A DNA stretch of 64,000 nt from Qipengyuania sediminis (GTDB lineage Bacteria; Pseudomonadota; Alphaproteobacteria; Sphingomonadales; Sphingomonadaceae), in the NCBI RefSeq assembly GCF_004358425.1, contig NZ_CP037948.1, positions 1,798,001 to 1,862,000 of the forward strand, read 5' to 3'. The notes beneath the pieces are model-generated. The model saw only the letters and a program-made list of their open reading frames with translations, searched no databases and was not told the DNA's origin. Shown here one piece after another: positions 25,692 to 33,825 of this stretch; position 1 is the stretch's first letter; each line of letters starts with the position of its first letter. The position numbers and the translations under genes were made by a program.

Positions 25692-27041
25692 TCATGGATC
25701 ATGCCTTGCCAACGTCAACGAGTGGCGGGTGCGTTCGGACTTTACCTTAATATCTTCAAGCACACGCCCAACGTTCTGACGAATGGCAATCCGGGCAATC
25801 GGCTCCCAATAGGGGACCGGATCAATCCGCAGCTTGTGCTCAGATGATACCCGCAGCAGTGTCCGGTTCGAGCCAACAGGCATGAGCTCGAAGCGAGTTT
25901 CGCCGGTCAGGAAATACCCTTGCACGTGGGGCGCGTGAACTCGTCGGTAGGGGCTCATTTCTTCCATCGCCGGGGGCTGGTTCTCGACGCGAAAGGCCAG
26001 AACACGATCCCGCTTCCATTCGGTCACCACCTCGGTAGCCGTACCGGTCGAGAAGGCGCCGATGCGCTTCGCGCCAACACCTTCGCCTTCAAGTTTTCCG
26101 CTCATCGGATATGCCAACCCTGCAAGCGCTGGGAGGCCGGGTGCAACTTCGATCGGCTCCGGACTGGTAAGCGCTTGCCACACCCTGTCGGGAGCTGCGC
26201 CGATCTCGATTTCATACTGTGTGGCAATCGACGCTTCAGGCGGAATGGCGGCTTCCAGCATAAAAATCACCGGGAGAACCGCAACGCTTGCGAGCGGGTT
26301 TCGGCGGTTGTGCCGAGCGATCGCAAGGCCCCTGCCGAGTGCCGCGCCCAGCATAACGATGGGAACCGCGAGCGGTGCGGCCAAGAGTATGCAAACGATC
26401 CCTTCAAGCGCGAGGACGACGAGCGCGAGGCTCCCGAGCCCTGCCGAAGCAATGGCGAGTTTCATCGTCCGCGAGGAGCCAAGATCACTCTCGGAGTTAA
26501 CCAGGTATCCCGTCGTGATCCCGACGAGAAACGGAGTCATCACGAACAGTCCCCAGCCATACGCTCCGAACGTCACCGCCGAAATCAGCACGGCAAATAC
26601 GATAAGTGCGACCCCTGAAAGGAGGCCCAGCGCAACGCTCTTTGAAGCATGGCGCGTGGCCTGTCCCTCCTCGTCGAGAGCGTCCTTGGAGGGGAGAATT
26701 GCATTGGTTGCGATAGCGGCCAATTGCACTACCGGGACAACACTCAAGACAGCCAGAACAAAGCCTCGGTTTGTCCGCTGCGCCAGCTTGAACGAAAGCA
26801 GGGCAAGCAGCCACGCTACCAACAGGCAGTAGGCGAAAATGACCGCGCCCCAGATCGCGGGCAGACCCCAGAGTTCCAACGTACTGCTCAGCGGGGTAAG
26901 CCAGAATTCGAGATCGAGCGCACGCTCGTCGGCGTATGTTTGCCTTGCAAACCAAGCCACAAGGTTCTGGCTGGCGATGAGCGCGACCGACCCTGCGAGA
27001 TAGGCCGCGCGGTGCAGGATTTCAGACCGACTGGCGTTCAT
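25692..27041 (-). CDS. Multi-pass membrane protein with C-terminal SRPBCC domain
   Basis: 449 residues. The first ~285 hold about seven hydrophobic helices (for example WGAVIFAYCLLVAWLLALLS, FVLAVLSVVPVVQLAAIATN, VALIVFAVLISAVTFGAYGW). The last ~165 residues form a soluble SRPBCC/polyketide-cyclase-like domain: YEIEIGAAPDRVWQALTSP, TEVVTEWKRDRVLAFRVENQ, YFLTGETRFELMPVGSNRT and LRIDPVPYWEPIARIAI. The combination suggests lipid or hydrophobic-ligand handling at the membrane. ATG 27041 overlaps the desaturase stop (ATGA), so the two are one operon. The exact function is unknown. Confidence 0.78.
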   Translation of the reverse strand: MNASRSEILHRAAYLAGSVALIASQNLVAWFARQTYADERALDLEFWLTPLSSTLELWGLPAIWGAVIFAYCLLVAWLLALLSFKLAQRTNRGFVLAVLSVVPVVQLAAIATNAILPSKDALDEEGQATRHASKSVALGLLSGVALIVFAVLISAVTFGAYGWGLFVMTPFLVGITTGYLVNSESDLGSSRTMKLAIASAGLGSLALVVLALEGIVCILLAAPLAVPIVMLGAALGRGLAIARHNRRNPLASVAVLPVIFMLEAAIPPEASIATQYEIEIGAAPDRVWQALTSPEPIEVAPGLPALAGLAYPMSGKLEGEGVGAKRIGAFSTGTATEVVTEWKRDRVLAFRVENQPPAMEEMSPYRRVHAPHVQGYFLTGETRFELMPVGSNRTLLRVSSEHKLRIDPVPYWEPIARIAIRQNVGRVLEDIKVKSERTRHSLTLARHDP

Positions 27042-28018
27042 GATCGCGCCTCCTTCAAAGTCTGCACGGATGAACGCGATTGCGGACCAACTGGTCTAAT
27101 CGCCTTCGCCCGGTCGAGGTGTTCGGGGAGCACGATATCCCAAGCCAAGCCAGCGCGCTCCAGCAGGCGGATGAACGCAAAGCCCCAATCGGATTGACCG
27201 GGATGAATACCGATTCGTGCCGAGCCGGGATACGCGTGGTGGTTATTATGCCATGCTTCGCCCATGGTCGGGATCGCGGCCCAAGGCACGTCGTGCGCTT
27301 GCACTCCCGCATCAATCACGGTCCAGTTCTGTGGGCCGCGCGTATGGGCAAGGTGGCCGACGAACCAGTGACCAGTAACCGACGCAGTCACCCGGACACA
27401 AACTCCCCAGATGACCCAACTCCATCCACCACCGATGAAAAGCAGAGCCGAGATCGGCAGTTGCTGTAGCATCCACGTCCGTTCCAAGAACCGGTAGAAC
27501 GGATCGCGGCCAGCGTCCCCCAGATCGAAAGCCGGTGGATGGTCCAACACCAGACGGCAATGCACCTGCCAATAATAGTCGCGGAGCATCCCGCCTCGGT
27601 GTGAGAGATAGTCGTGGCAGTGCGGATTTCGCTGGGCCCAGTCGCGAAGATCATGGGTGCGGATCATCCAGAATGGGCCGCTCATCCCCACGCATGTTCC
27701 GACCCAGACGAGGAACCGTTCGAGCCAGAGTGGGCAGGCGAAACTGCGATGGATCAGCCTACGGTGAAAGCCGACGCTATGCCCCAGCTGGAGCGATGCG
27801 CCGGTCAGCAGAGTGAAGACCAAAAGCGCATCCCAGGCGAAGAATACGGGGGCCAACACCAGCGAACCAATGAGCATCGCTCCATTCCAGACGGAGTGGA
27901 CCGGGTCCCAGCGCACCGACCCTGAAATGGGGCTACAGCCGGGCGCCTCGACCAGGCTGTTTACGCGGCAGCGGTCACCACTCGTTTGGCCGGTTCCCAT
28001 CTCGCCCTCCATCGCCAC
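27038..28018 (-). CDS. Acyl-CoA/fatty acid desaturase-like protein
   Basis: Membrane di-iron desaturase of 326 residues. Histidine boxes: HSVGFHRRLIH (box 1), THDLRDWAQRNPHCHDYLSH (box 2, unlike the usual HRxHH), and WHNNHHAYPGSAR (box 3). Hydrophobic spans flank the boxes (SLVLAPVFFAWDALLVFTLL; FLVWVGTCVGMSGPFWM). Likely inserts a double bond into acyl chains, with the altered second box hinting at a separate substrate class. Its promoter region is shared with a divergent ArsR-like gene and carries paired 16-bp operator candidates. Confidence 0.85.
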   Translation of the reverse strand: MAMEGEMGTGQTSGDRCRVNSLVEAPGCSPISGSVRWDPVHSVWNGAMLIGSLVLAPVFFAWDALLVFTLLTGASLQLGHSVGFHRRLIHRSFACPLWLERFLVWVGTCVGMSGPFWMIRTHDLRDWAQRNPHCHDYLSHRGGMLRDYYWQVHCRLVLDHPPAFDLGDAGRDPFYRFLERTWMLQQLPISALLFIGGGWSWVIWGVCVRVTASVTGHWFVGHLAHTRGPQNWTVIDAGVQAHDVPWAAIPTMGEAWHNNHHAYPGSARIGIHPGQSDWGFAFIRLLERAGLAWDIVLPEHLDRAKAIRPVGPQSRSSVQTLKEARS

Positions 28019-28025
28019 TAGGTAT

Positions 28026-28088
28026 TTAACTTATGGCTTAAACGTCGATTGAGGGTTGTCAAGCGATTAGCTTATTCCTTAATTAAGG
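28026..28088. promoter_or_regulatory. Divergent promoter with two 16-bp operator repeats
   Basis: TTAACTTATGGCTTAA (28026-28041) and TTAGCTTATTCCTTAA (28067-28082) match at 13 of 16 positions, with centres 41 bp apart (about four helical turns). The second merges into the perfect palindrome CCTTAATTAAGG (28077-28088) that abuts the ArsR-like ATG. A TTGACA-type -35 box for the desaturase lies between them on the minus strand (28057-28062). This suggests the ArsR-like protein represses both directions. Confidence 0.65.
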
Positions 28089-28090
28089 GC

Positions 28091-28420
28091 ATGCAGAAAA
28101 CCTTCGAAGCTTTGGCCTCGACGCCCCGGCGAAAAATCCTCGCCTACCTCTCTGAGGCTGAACTCAACGCGGGCGAGATTGCGGCACGCTTTGACATGTC
28201 GAAGCCTGCGGTCTCGCAGCATCTTTCGATCCTCGAAAACGCTGGCCTGATCGCCAGCGAAAAGCGTGGACAGTACGTCTACTACCGGCTCATGCCGGAC
28301 AATCTGGTCAACACGCTAAATTCGTATGTGCAGGAAGTCTGCCCCGTTTCGCGGCCGCTGAAGCGCGAGAGCGCTGAGCTTTCGGGACGGAACAACGGTC
28401 AGGACAAGCAGAAAGGATGA
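28091..28420 (+). CDS. ArsR-family winged-helix regulator (SdpR-like)
   Basis: 109 residues from ATG 28091. The DNA-binding core reads MQKTFEALASTPRRKILAYL, AGEIAARFDMSKPAVSQHLS (helix-turn-helix) and LENAGLIASEKRGQYVYYRL. No ELCVCDL metal box, so it is of the autorepressor/SdpR subgroup rather than a metal sensor. The start lies only 2 bp after the palindrome CCTTAATTAAGG, so autoregulation is likely and a leaderless or near-leaderless mRNA is possible. An upstream in-frame ATG 28049 lies inside the operator region. Stops one base before the next convergent gene. Confidence 0.87.
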   Translation: MQKTFEALASTPRRKILAYLSEAELNAGEIAARFDMSKPAVSQHLSILENAGLIASEKRGQYVYYRLMPDNLVNTLNSYVQEVCPVSRPLKRESAELSGRNNGQDKQKG

Positions 28421-29005
28421 TTATTGCTGGCCGTGACGCCATTTCCGGATAGCCTGCACGACGGACAGCGCGACAAGTCCAACTCCGGATACCAACCAGA
28501 TCATTCCCCACCCGTGGAATACATCTTCGTCGACAGACTTCATCCAAACCAGACCGACGCCAAAAGCGGCGGCTAGGCCTAGCTGGCCGTAGGTGATCTT
28601 GGAAAATGCGAGGCTCCGGGCCTCCTCACGGGTCAATGCTGCACTTTCGGGAGTGCGGCGTTGCAACTCGCGAGCCGGAGCATTCCATGCCCAATAGTAG
28701 ATCGCCAAAAACGGGATCAAAATGGCAGCGACGCCGCCCCAGATCGCTCCCTTTGCGAGCTCGCCGTCGGAATCTGGAATAAGCCAGGCAAGCAGCAGAA
28801 TAAGGATGATTGTCGCAGGCGCGATTGCCCATGATGCATATCGTAGACGCTTGTTAAACGTCGCGACAAATTGATCCCGTTCGGCCTCACTTACACGATA
28901 TGCCGCCCCCTTCATTCCCCTCCGATAGCGGAATCCATTGGCGTCTTGTTCAAACTGGTCAGCGAAAATCTCACGGACCCGATCAAAGTGAGAATTGCCG
29001 AACAT
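28421..29005 (-). CDS. Hypothetical membrane protein
   Basis: 194 residues from ATG 29005 (MFGNSHFDRVREIFADQFEQ). An N-terminal soluble segment of ~60 residues is followed by two helices (ASWAIAPATIILILLLAWLI and GAIWGGVAAILIPFLAIYYW), a charged linker, and two more (QLGLAAAFGVGLVWM; GWGMIWLVSGVGLVALSVV). No recognised family. The frame is open upstream to 29110 but that part overlaps the DUF4411 gene. Confidence 0.65.
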   Translation of the reverse strand: MFGNSHFDRVREIFADQFEQDANGFRYRRGMKGAAYRVSEAERDQFVATFNKRLRYASWAIAPATIILILLLAWLIPDSDGELAKGAIWGGVAAILIPFLAIYYWAWNAPARELQRRTPESAALTREEARSLAFSKITYGQLGLAAAFGVGLVWMKSVDEDVFHGWGMIWLVSGVGLVALSVVQAIRKWRHGQQ

Positions 29006-29028
29006 TACACGTCCCCAATCGCGCGATT

Positions 29029-29538
29029 TCAACCACGCCAGCCTGTCGAGAACCTTAGGGCGCGGAGCATGGTGAAAGTGTCGCAGCACTGCACGCCTAC
29101 GTCGGCACATATGTCCGGCACTCGCCTGTTCTGCCTTTGGAGACGGCGCTTCGACACCTCGGTGGTCACCACGCAGCGGTTGCCGGGATCGGCCAAAGCG
29201 TGAGCGATGAGGAACGGGTCGCGACCGATTGCTTCCAACTCGTCGTCAGTAAGGTCGGGTGCATATTGTCCCGTCACCTGCTGAACGAGCCGGGGCTCAA
29301 CGTCACCATCGAACAAAATCGCCGCTTTATGCGCGTCGTCATGCACCCATGCGTAGAGCAGGTCCTTATCGGCGTCGTTGCTCCCGTCCTTGACCTCTTC
29401 GAAGGTCTCGATCGGCATCTTGATGTTGCCAGCCTCGCCTTGGTGCGCGAGCCAATCCCAGAATTCCGGCACGGCATCGACCGGATAATAGAGATGGTGC
29501 GCGGTGATCAGGACGTTGGCATCGAGCAAGTAGAGCAT
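29029..29538 (-). CDS. DUF4411 family PIN-like toxin
   Basis: 169 residues. The N-terminus LYLLDANVLITAHHLYYP carries the first Asp of a PIN nuclease fold, followed by FWDWLAHQGEAGNIKMP, EEVKDGSNDADKDLLYAW, DPFLIAHALA and CVVTTEVSKRR. DUF4411 proteins are PIN-related ribonuclease toxins that pair with HTH-ImmA/IrrE proteins, exactly as here: the partner gene ends 4 bp upstream. Expected action is RNA cleavage when unneutralised. Confidence 0.86.
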   Translation of the reverse strand: MLYLLDANVLITAHHLYYPVDAVPEFWDWLAHQGEAGNIKMPIETFEEVKDGSNDADKDLLYAWVHDDAHKAAILFDGDVEPRLVQQVTGQYAPDLTDDELEAIGRDPFLIAHALADPGNRCVVTTEVSKRRLQRQNRRVPDICADVGVQCCDTFTMLRALRFSTGWRG

Positions 29539-29541
29539 GCG

Positions 29542-30747
29542 TCAGGCGCCTTGCTCGACGGACAGGGAGGCGCCGCTCAGCAAAGGATGTACGCTGCGCG
29601 GCTTCACGCCGAGAAGCTTGCCCGCGCGCGTCGGGGTAAGAACTCCCTCGCTCATGTTTCGGGCGACAAAGCTCAGCAATGCCGAGCCAAGCCGATGACG
29701 GCGAATGATGTAGTAATTCGGCCCGCCGTCTTGCCCGCGCGCGCGTTCGCGCTGGGCAGCGCGGTTGCGCAGCCACTCGCTCTTGAATGTTTCGGTCAGA
29801 TTGCGCCACGCACCCTGATTGAGCGCGCCAGCGCGGAAGAGCCGGTACGCCACCAGCGACCGGCTAACCAGGCGTTCGTTGGCGAATTCGGTGATCTGCC
29901 GGGCAATCTGTTGTTCATCGCCGCCGAGCTGGACGCGAAGTTGATTGAGCTCTCCCTCCGGCAGCAGGAAGCTGCTGGCCACGTCATTGCAGAACTGTTC
30001 GGTCGCGCCTTCGATGTGCCCACCGCTGACGCCAGTCGCCCCAATCCAGAGGTGCGCGACCTCGTGAAGCAGAGTGAATGACCAGGCGGTCTTTGCGTCC
30101 TGATCGTTGATGACGACAAAGGGCGCAATCGGATCGGCTAGAGCGAAACCTCGAAATGCATCGACGTCGATCGCGGAATGGTGACTGCCGAGATTGCCAA
30201 TTAGCAAGACATAGACGCCTGCCATTTCGACCTGTCGCCGGAGCATGCTGAAGGCGGCCTCGGCGGAACCTTGCGCGCGGAAGGCAGCAAGATCCAATCC
30301 GAAGGTTTTGCGGATCGAGGCCAGGACCGGGCCGACACCATCGTTGCGCGACATGGAGCCGACAAAGGCGAGCGGCTGCGCTTCCTCTTCCTCGACCAAG
30401 ACAGCGCGCACCATCGCCTGCCTAGACCGGATATCGCGCACCAGGGCATCGACAAGAGGTTCGCCGGCGGTGTGCTGGTCTGGCAGCGTGCGAAAATCTT
30501 CGCCGCGATCACCGCGCACGGGCGGCTCTTCGAGATAGAACGAAACGAGCGGACGCCGGTAAACCTTCGCCATCTTGAGCAGGATCGGGCGCGATACCTC
30601 GCCTTCCTCGGTTTCCAACGCCAGCAGCCGATCTTCGCCGGGCACGCCCCGCGCATCCCGAATGCCGACCTTGGCCGCCGCTTCCTCAAGCGAAAGCCCC
30701 GCGCTTTCGCGCGCCCATTTCAGGATCGAAGGCTTAACCACCGGCAT
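29542..30747 (-). CDS. XRE-HTH / ImmA-IrrE metallopeptidase-like antitoxin
   Basis: 401 residues from ATG 30747 (MPVVKPSILKWARESAGLSL). Residues ~8-65 form a helix-turn-helix (SLEEAAAKVGIRDARG, RPILLKMAKVYRRPLVSFYL). The C-terminal half is a DUF955 zinc peptidase: LLHEVAHLWIG has the HEXXH motif and TEQFCNDVASSFLLPE the third-ligand region. In DUF4411 pairs this protein is the antitoxin and probably autorepresses the operon; the peptidase may act on the pair or on another regulator. Order is antitoxin first, toxin second. Confidence 0.86.
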   Translation of the reverse strand: MPVVKPSILKWARESAGLSLEEAAAKVGIRDARGVPGEDRLLALETEEGEVSRPILLKMAKVYRRPLVSFYLEEPPVRGDRGEDFRTLPDQHTAGEPLVDALVRDIRSRQAMVRAVLVEEEEAQPLAFVGSMSRNDGVGPVLASIRKTFGLDLAAFRAQGSAEAAFSMLRRQVEMAGVYVLLIGNLGSHHSAIDVDAFRGFALADPIAPFVVINDQDAKTAWSFTLLHEVAHLWIGATGVSGGHIEGATEQFCNDVASSFLLPEGELNQLRVQLGGDEQQIARQITEFANERLVSRSLVAYRLFRAGALNQGAWRNLTETFKSEWLRNRAAQRERARGQDGGPNYYIIRRHRLGSALLSFVARNMSEGVLTPTRAGKLLGVKPRSVHPLLSGASLSVEQGA

Positions 30748-30815
30748 GCGATTGTCTTTCGCACAAAGTTCGGATGATGCGTGAGAAAAATGTGCTCCGA
30801 GACAAAAGCGACAGT

Positions 30816-31196
30816 CTACGGAGCATCGGTCGTTCTTCGAATGCAAAGGTCGCCAAGTTTGCGATGCTGGTCGAAAAGCCAGACCGTCTCAACCGAAGTC
30901 GTCAACACACCGTATTCTGCCACGATGATATAACGACTGACTCCACCTTGATACTCGCAGCCGTCTCCAAAGTACTGCGACTGCCCTTTTGCGAAAGTAC
31001 GATCATCACGCGATGAAATGCGCCAGTCCCGAGAAGAGGCCTCACGTTCCAGCGCTTCGACCGGTGAACCGATCGGAATGATCGCGAGGAGTCGTTCTTT
31101 CGTCGCTTCGTCCCCGCCCCAGACCAGAGGTGGGCCACAAGATGAGAGAGCTGCCAATAGAGCGAGGGGCAGAAAGCGGCGGCGAATGCTAGGCAT
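30816..31196 (-). CDS. Small lipoprotein, hypothetical
   Basis: 126 residues. The signal MPSIRRRFLPLALLAALSSC has a lipobox (LSSC), so the mature protein starts at Cys20 and is membrane-anchored. The mature part (for example LLAIIPIGSPVEALEREASS and YIIVAEYGVLTTSVETVWLF) resembles small SmpA/BamE-like folds only vaguely. Not recognised. One of three consecutive exported small proteins on this strand, with higher A/T than the core genome. Confidence 0.62.
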   Translation of the reverse strand: MPSIRRRFLPLALLAALSSCGPPLVWGGDEATKERLLAIIPIGSPVEALEREASSRDWRISSRDDRTFAKGQSQYFGDGCEYQGGVSRYIIVAEYGVLTTSVETVWLFDQHRKLGDLCIRRTTDAP

Positions 31197-31197
31197 G

Positions 31198-31731
31198 CTA
31201 GAGACAAGTTCCCCACTCGGGAGGACCCGGACGCGAAACTAGGTCGTCAGTGATCTTGAACAGCCACTCCGATCCAGGCTTCTCGGTTTCGCGATAAATG
31301 CCCAGTGCATCCGCGTTCGAGCAGAGCTCGGCTTCAGGTGTATCAGCCTCGCCCATCTGTCTTCTGAAAGTTGATAGGCGTACTTCACTCCATCCCGAGT
31401 TTAGAAATTTGCGATCCAGCCTGTGCCTCGCCTCGTCCAAGGCAGCGCGAAAGTCTGCGCTCTCGTCTGTGATGCATCGCTGGCCATAGCTTGATACCGC
31501 TTCGAGAATGGCTGCCCAACACACAGCGCCCATCGGCATTGATTGCATCGCGTCTGCGTATTCACTTTCGCCTGCGGTGTTGGCCGCGCTCTCCTTCGCA
31601 GCGTCGGCAGCGGCAATCGCAGCTTCTACCTCGGCGTCGCCGCTTGATTGTGTCGTGCACGAGCCCAGCGAAATCGAGAAGATCGCGGCGATCACCAAAG
31701 TTAGCCTTTCGGACGATTGCATCATTCCCAC
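31198..31731 (-). CDS. Small lipoprotein, hypothetical
   Basis: 177 residues. A signal peptide ending in SLGSC (lipobox) is followed by an Ala-rich linker (DAEVEAAIAAADAAKESAA) and a Cys-containing domain (VCWAAILEAVSSYGQRC, AELCSNADALGIY, GTCL). Four mature cysteines suggest disulphides in the periplasm. No family recognised. Its start overlaps the stop of the next upstream gene by ten bases, so they are probably co-expressed. Confidence 0.65.
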   Translation of the reverse strand: MGMMQSSERLTLVIAAIFSISLGSCTTQSSGDAEVEAAIAAADAAKESAANTAGESEYADAMQSMPMGAVCWAAILEAVSSYGQRCITDESADFRAALDEARHRLDRKFLNSGWSEVRLSTFRRQMGEADTPEAELCSNADALGIYRETEKPGSEWLFKITDDLVSRPGPPEWGTCL

Positions 31732-32186
31732 GAGAACACCGTGCGCAAATTGCAGCCCTCTGGCGTCTCGCCTTCCTCGAACAGGCGCACCCGCTCGATT
31801 GCTTCGATCTGCTGCCGGGTGAAACGATTGGGAGAAGTGAAATATGCGGCTCCATGCCTCCCGTTCCAGATGGCTATCTGATAGCGGCCATCCGTTCGTC
31901 GCTGGGCGAAACGGACTGGCCGGACATCGGTCTGTTCGGAGACGATCCGACCTTTCGGACGGCTAGCCCAGCCGATTCCATTTACCTCAAGCGAACCAAA
32001 GGCTCCGTCCCACCGAAAGCTGCCGCCGTGAATACCGCTTTGTAAGGTGGTCACCTCTTCCCCTTCTAGCAGGTCGATTATCGGCGAATAACCACAGAAA
32101 CGTCCCGGCCCCGCTAACTCGCCCGCAGACGCGGGTGCGGCGACCACACCGGCCAACACCACAAGCGAGAGTGTGATTATCTTCAT
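31722..32186 (-). CDS. Small exported protein, hypothetical
   Basis: 154 residues from ATG 32186. The signal peptide MKIITLSLVVLAGVVAAPAS (cleavage after ASA) precedes GELAGPGRFCGYSPIIDLLE, an acidic segment, GSFRWDGAFGSLEVNGIGW, and a helix FTRQQIEAIERVRLFEEGE. Two Cys (FCGY, EGCNL) could form one disulphide. Not recognised. First gene of the three-gene exported cluster. Confidence 0.65.
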   Translation of the reverse strand: MKIITLSLVVLAGVVAAPASAGELAGPGRFCGYSPIIDLLEGEEVTTLQSGIHGGSFRWDGAFGSLEVNGIGWASRPKGRIVSEQTDVRPVRFAQRRTDGRYQIAIWNGRHGAAYFTSPNRFTRQQIEAIERVRLFEEGETPEGCNLRTVFSWE

Positions 32187-32263
32187 TCGTGATCTCAATT
32201 GAAAGCCGGATTTCGATCCAGAGCGACATAGCAAGCAATGTTCGCTTGCGCTATTCTACTCAG

Positions 32264-32647
32264 ATGTTTGAACGAATTCGGAAATGGCTGTCTCGCCCTT
32301 CGGCCCTTGAACGCTGGTCAGTTCGCATAGAGTCTGACCACATCGTCACGGCTGATGGCTATGGCGAATTGCGCTATCTCGCAATTGCCGATCTAACCAA
32401 GATCGTTGTCGCTACGGATGACAGCGGACCTTGGGGAGCCGATGTCGTCTATCTGCTCCATGGGGTAGGCCCAGACCCTGTCGGCATGTTCCCATTAGAA
32501 GCAACAGGCTGTCAAACGTTCGTCGAATGGTTGAGCCAGCGAGCGGGATACAACGATCGAGAGCATCGTCGCGCGATGGGCTCAACGCGAGTGGCGCGGT
32601 TCACCATTTTTGAGGCGGCACCGGCTGATCAAACCATTAGCAGCTGA
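32264..32647 (+). CDS. Hypothetical cytosolic protein
   Basis: 127 residues from ATG 32264 (MFERIRKWLSRPSALERWSV). Mostly beta: RIESDHIVTADGYGELRYLA, ADLTKIVVATDDSGPWGADV, then a helix TFVEWLSQRAGYNDREHRR and a final strand. No signal peptide. The pattern (DHIV, Gly-Pro-Trp-Gly) recalls small immunity-like or PH-like domains, but I cannot assign a family. Its 3' end overlaps the converging recombinase stop by 19 bp. Confidence 0.58.
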   Translation: MFERIRKWLSRPSALERWSVRIESDHIVTADGYGELRYLAIADLTKIVVATDDSGPWGADVVYLLHGVGPDPVGMFPLEATGCQTFVEWLSQRAGYNDREHRRAMGSTRVARFTIFEAAPADQTISS

Positions 32648-33825
32648 ACCGCGTCGCCAATCTGCTGCGCCGCATCAAGCAGGTGGTCATCGTCCAGGTG
32701 CGCGTAACGGGCCGTGGATTGATGGTTCGCATGACCGAGCAGCCTCCCGATCATCGGTAGCGTTTCCTTGTTCATGGCGGCGTGGCTAGCGAAGGTGTGT
32801 CGCAGATCATGGATGCGGACATGGCCGAGACCTGCGCGTTCGCGGATGCCTTTCCAGGCCCAGGCCAGATCGCGCATTTGCCGACGGTAGCGGTAGTTCC
32901 AGAACAGCCAAGGCAGTTTTTTGTGGCGCGGAATGTCGCCGATCACCTCGCGCGCGGCGGAGCCGAGCCAGACGGTGCGCGGGCCAGTCTTGCTATCGCG
33001 CAGGTTCAGCCGATTTCCCTTCACGTCGCCCCAGTGCAGATTAAGTATCTCCCCCCGGCGACAACCGGTCAGCAGCAGCAGGGTGATTGCCGCGCCCTCG
33101 CAGCGGGCGGTCAGGTCGTCGCTCTCCCGTAGTTTCGCGAGCTCGATGCCGATCCGCCCCAGTTCCTCAACCGTCAAAAACCGCTCGCACTGGCGTTTGC
33201 GGTTCGGTCGGATTGAGCGGCACGGGTTGGTATTCTCCAGCCGATACCCCCACGCCTCAGCCTTGTTGAGCATGTGTTTGAGGATTTCGAGGGTCCGATT
33301 GGCTGCCCCCGGACCCGTCCGGTTGTTGAGCTCGGCAAACCACTTAGTCACATGCTCTTCGTTGACCTCGTCGATGAAGACGCCTTTAAAGGCGTCGTCG
33401 AGGTAGAGCCGCCGGTAGCGTGTGTGGGAATCAAGCGTCGAAGCTTTCCAGCGCGGCGACCAGCGGGTCCAGTATTCCTCAAGGAAATCGTCGAACCTCG
33501 GCGCGGATCGAATGCGCTTGCGATCGGTGGCCGGATCGCGCCCCACCTGCGCGTAGGCAATGACGCGACGTGCGACCATCTGAGCCTGATGGCGCGTGAG
33601 TACTGACGCAGGGCCAATGGTGACAGTGCGCAGCCTGCCACCCATCCGTGTCTGCACGATGTAGACGTTCCGTCCGCTAGGATAGTGACGGATACCGAAG
33701 CCGTGCTCGATCCCGAGCCAAGTGGTTGTCCGCGCCTTGCCCTTTGGAACGAGCCTGAAGTTTACCGATGCGCCAACCTCGGCCAGCGCCTCTTCGACAA
33801 TGCGCTTGAGGCTAGCGGCTGTCAT
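32629..33825 (-). CDS. Tyrosine recombinase, second of an overlapping pair
   Basis: 398 residues, intact. SAM-like core-binding domain (FDDFLEEYWTRWSPRWKAST) then the catalytic domain with Arg in LLTGCRRGEIL, Lys in LRDSKTGPRTV, HDLRHTFASHAA, GHANHQSTARYAH giving His and the nucleophilic Tyr. The N-terminal arm (YPSGRNVYIVQTRMGGRLRT, TIGPASVLTRHQAQ) is of the phage-integrase arm type. ATG 33825 overlaps the upstream recombinase stop (ATGA), so the two are translationally coupled and may act as a heteromer. Confidence 0.93.
   Translation of the reverse strand: MTAASLKRIVEEALAEVGASVNFRLVPKGKARTTTWLGIEHGFGIRHYPSGRNVYIVQTRMGGRLRTVTIGPASVLTRHQAQMVARRVIAYAQVGRDPATDRKRIRSAPRFDDFLEEYWTRWSPRWKASTLDSHTRYRRLYLDDAFKGVFIDEVNEEHVTKWFAELNNRTGPGAANRTLEILKHMLNKAEAWGYRLENTNPCRSIRPNRKRQCERFLTVEELGRIGIELAKLRESDDLTARCEGAAITLLLLTGCRRGEILNLHWGDVKGNRLNLRDSKTGPRTVWLGSAAREVIGDIPRHKKLPWLFWNYRYRRQMRDLAWAWKGIRERAGLGHVRIHDLRHTFASHAAMNKETLPMIGRLLGHANHQSTARYAHLDDDHLLDAAQQIGDAVQLLMV

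Noticed and set aside
25445..25702. Minus-strand open frame of 85 codons after the SRPBCC membrane gene
   Set aside because: It contains the core repeat and palindrome at 25483-25508, has no recognisable motif, and its composition looks like chance; kept as non-coding.
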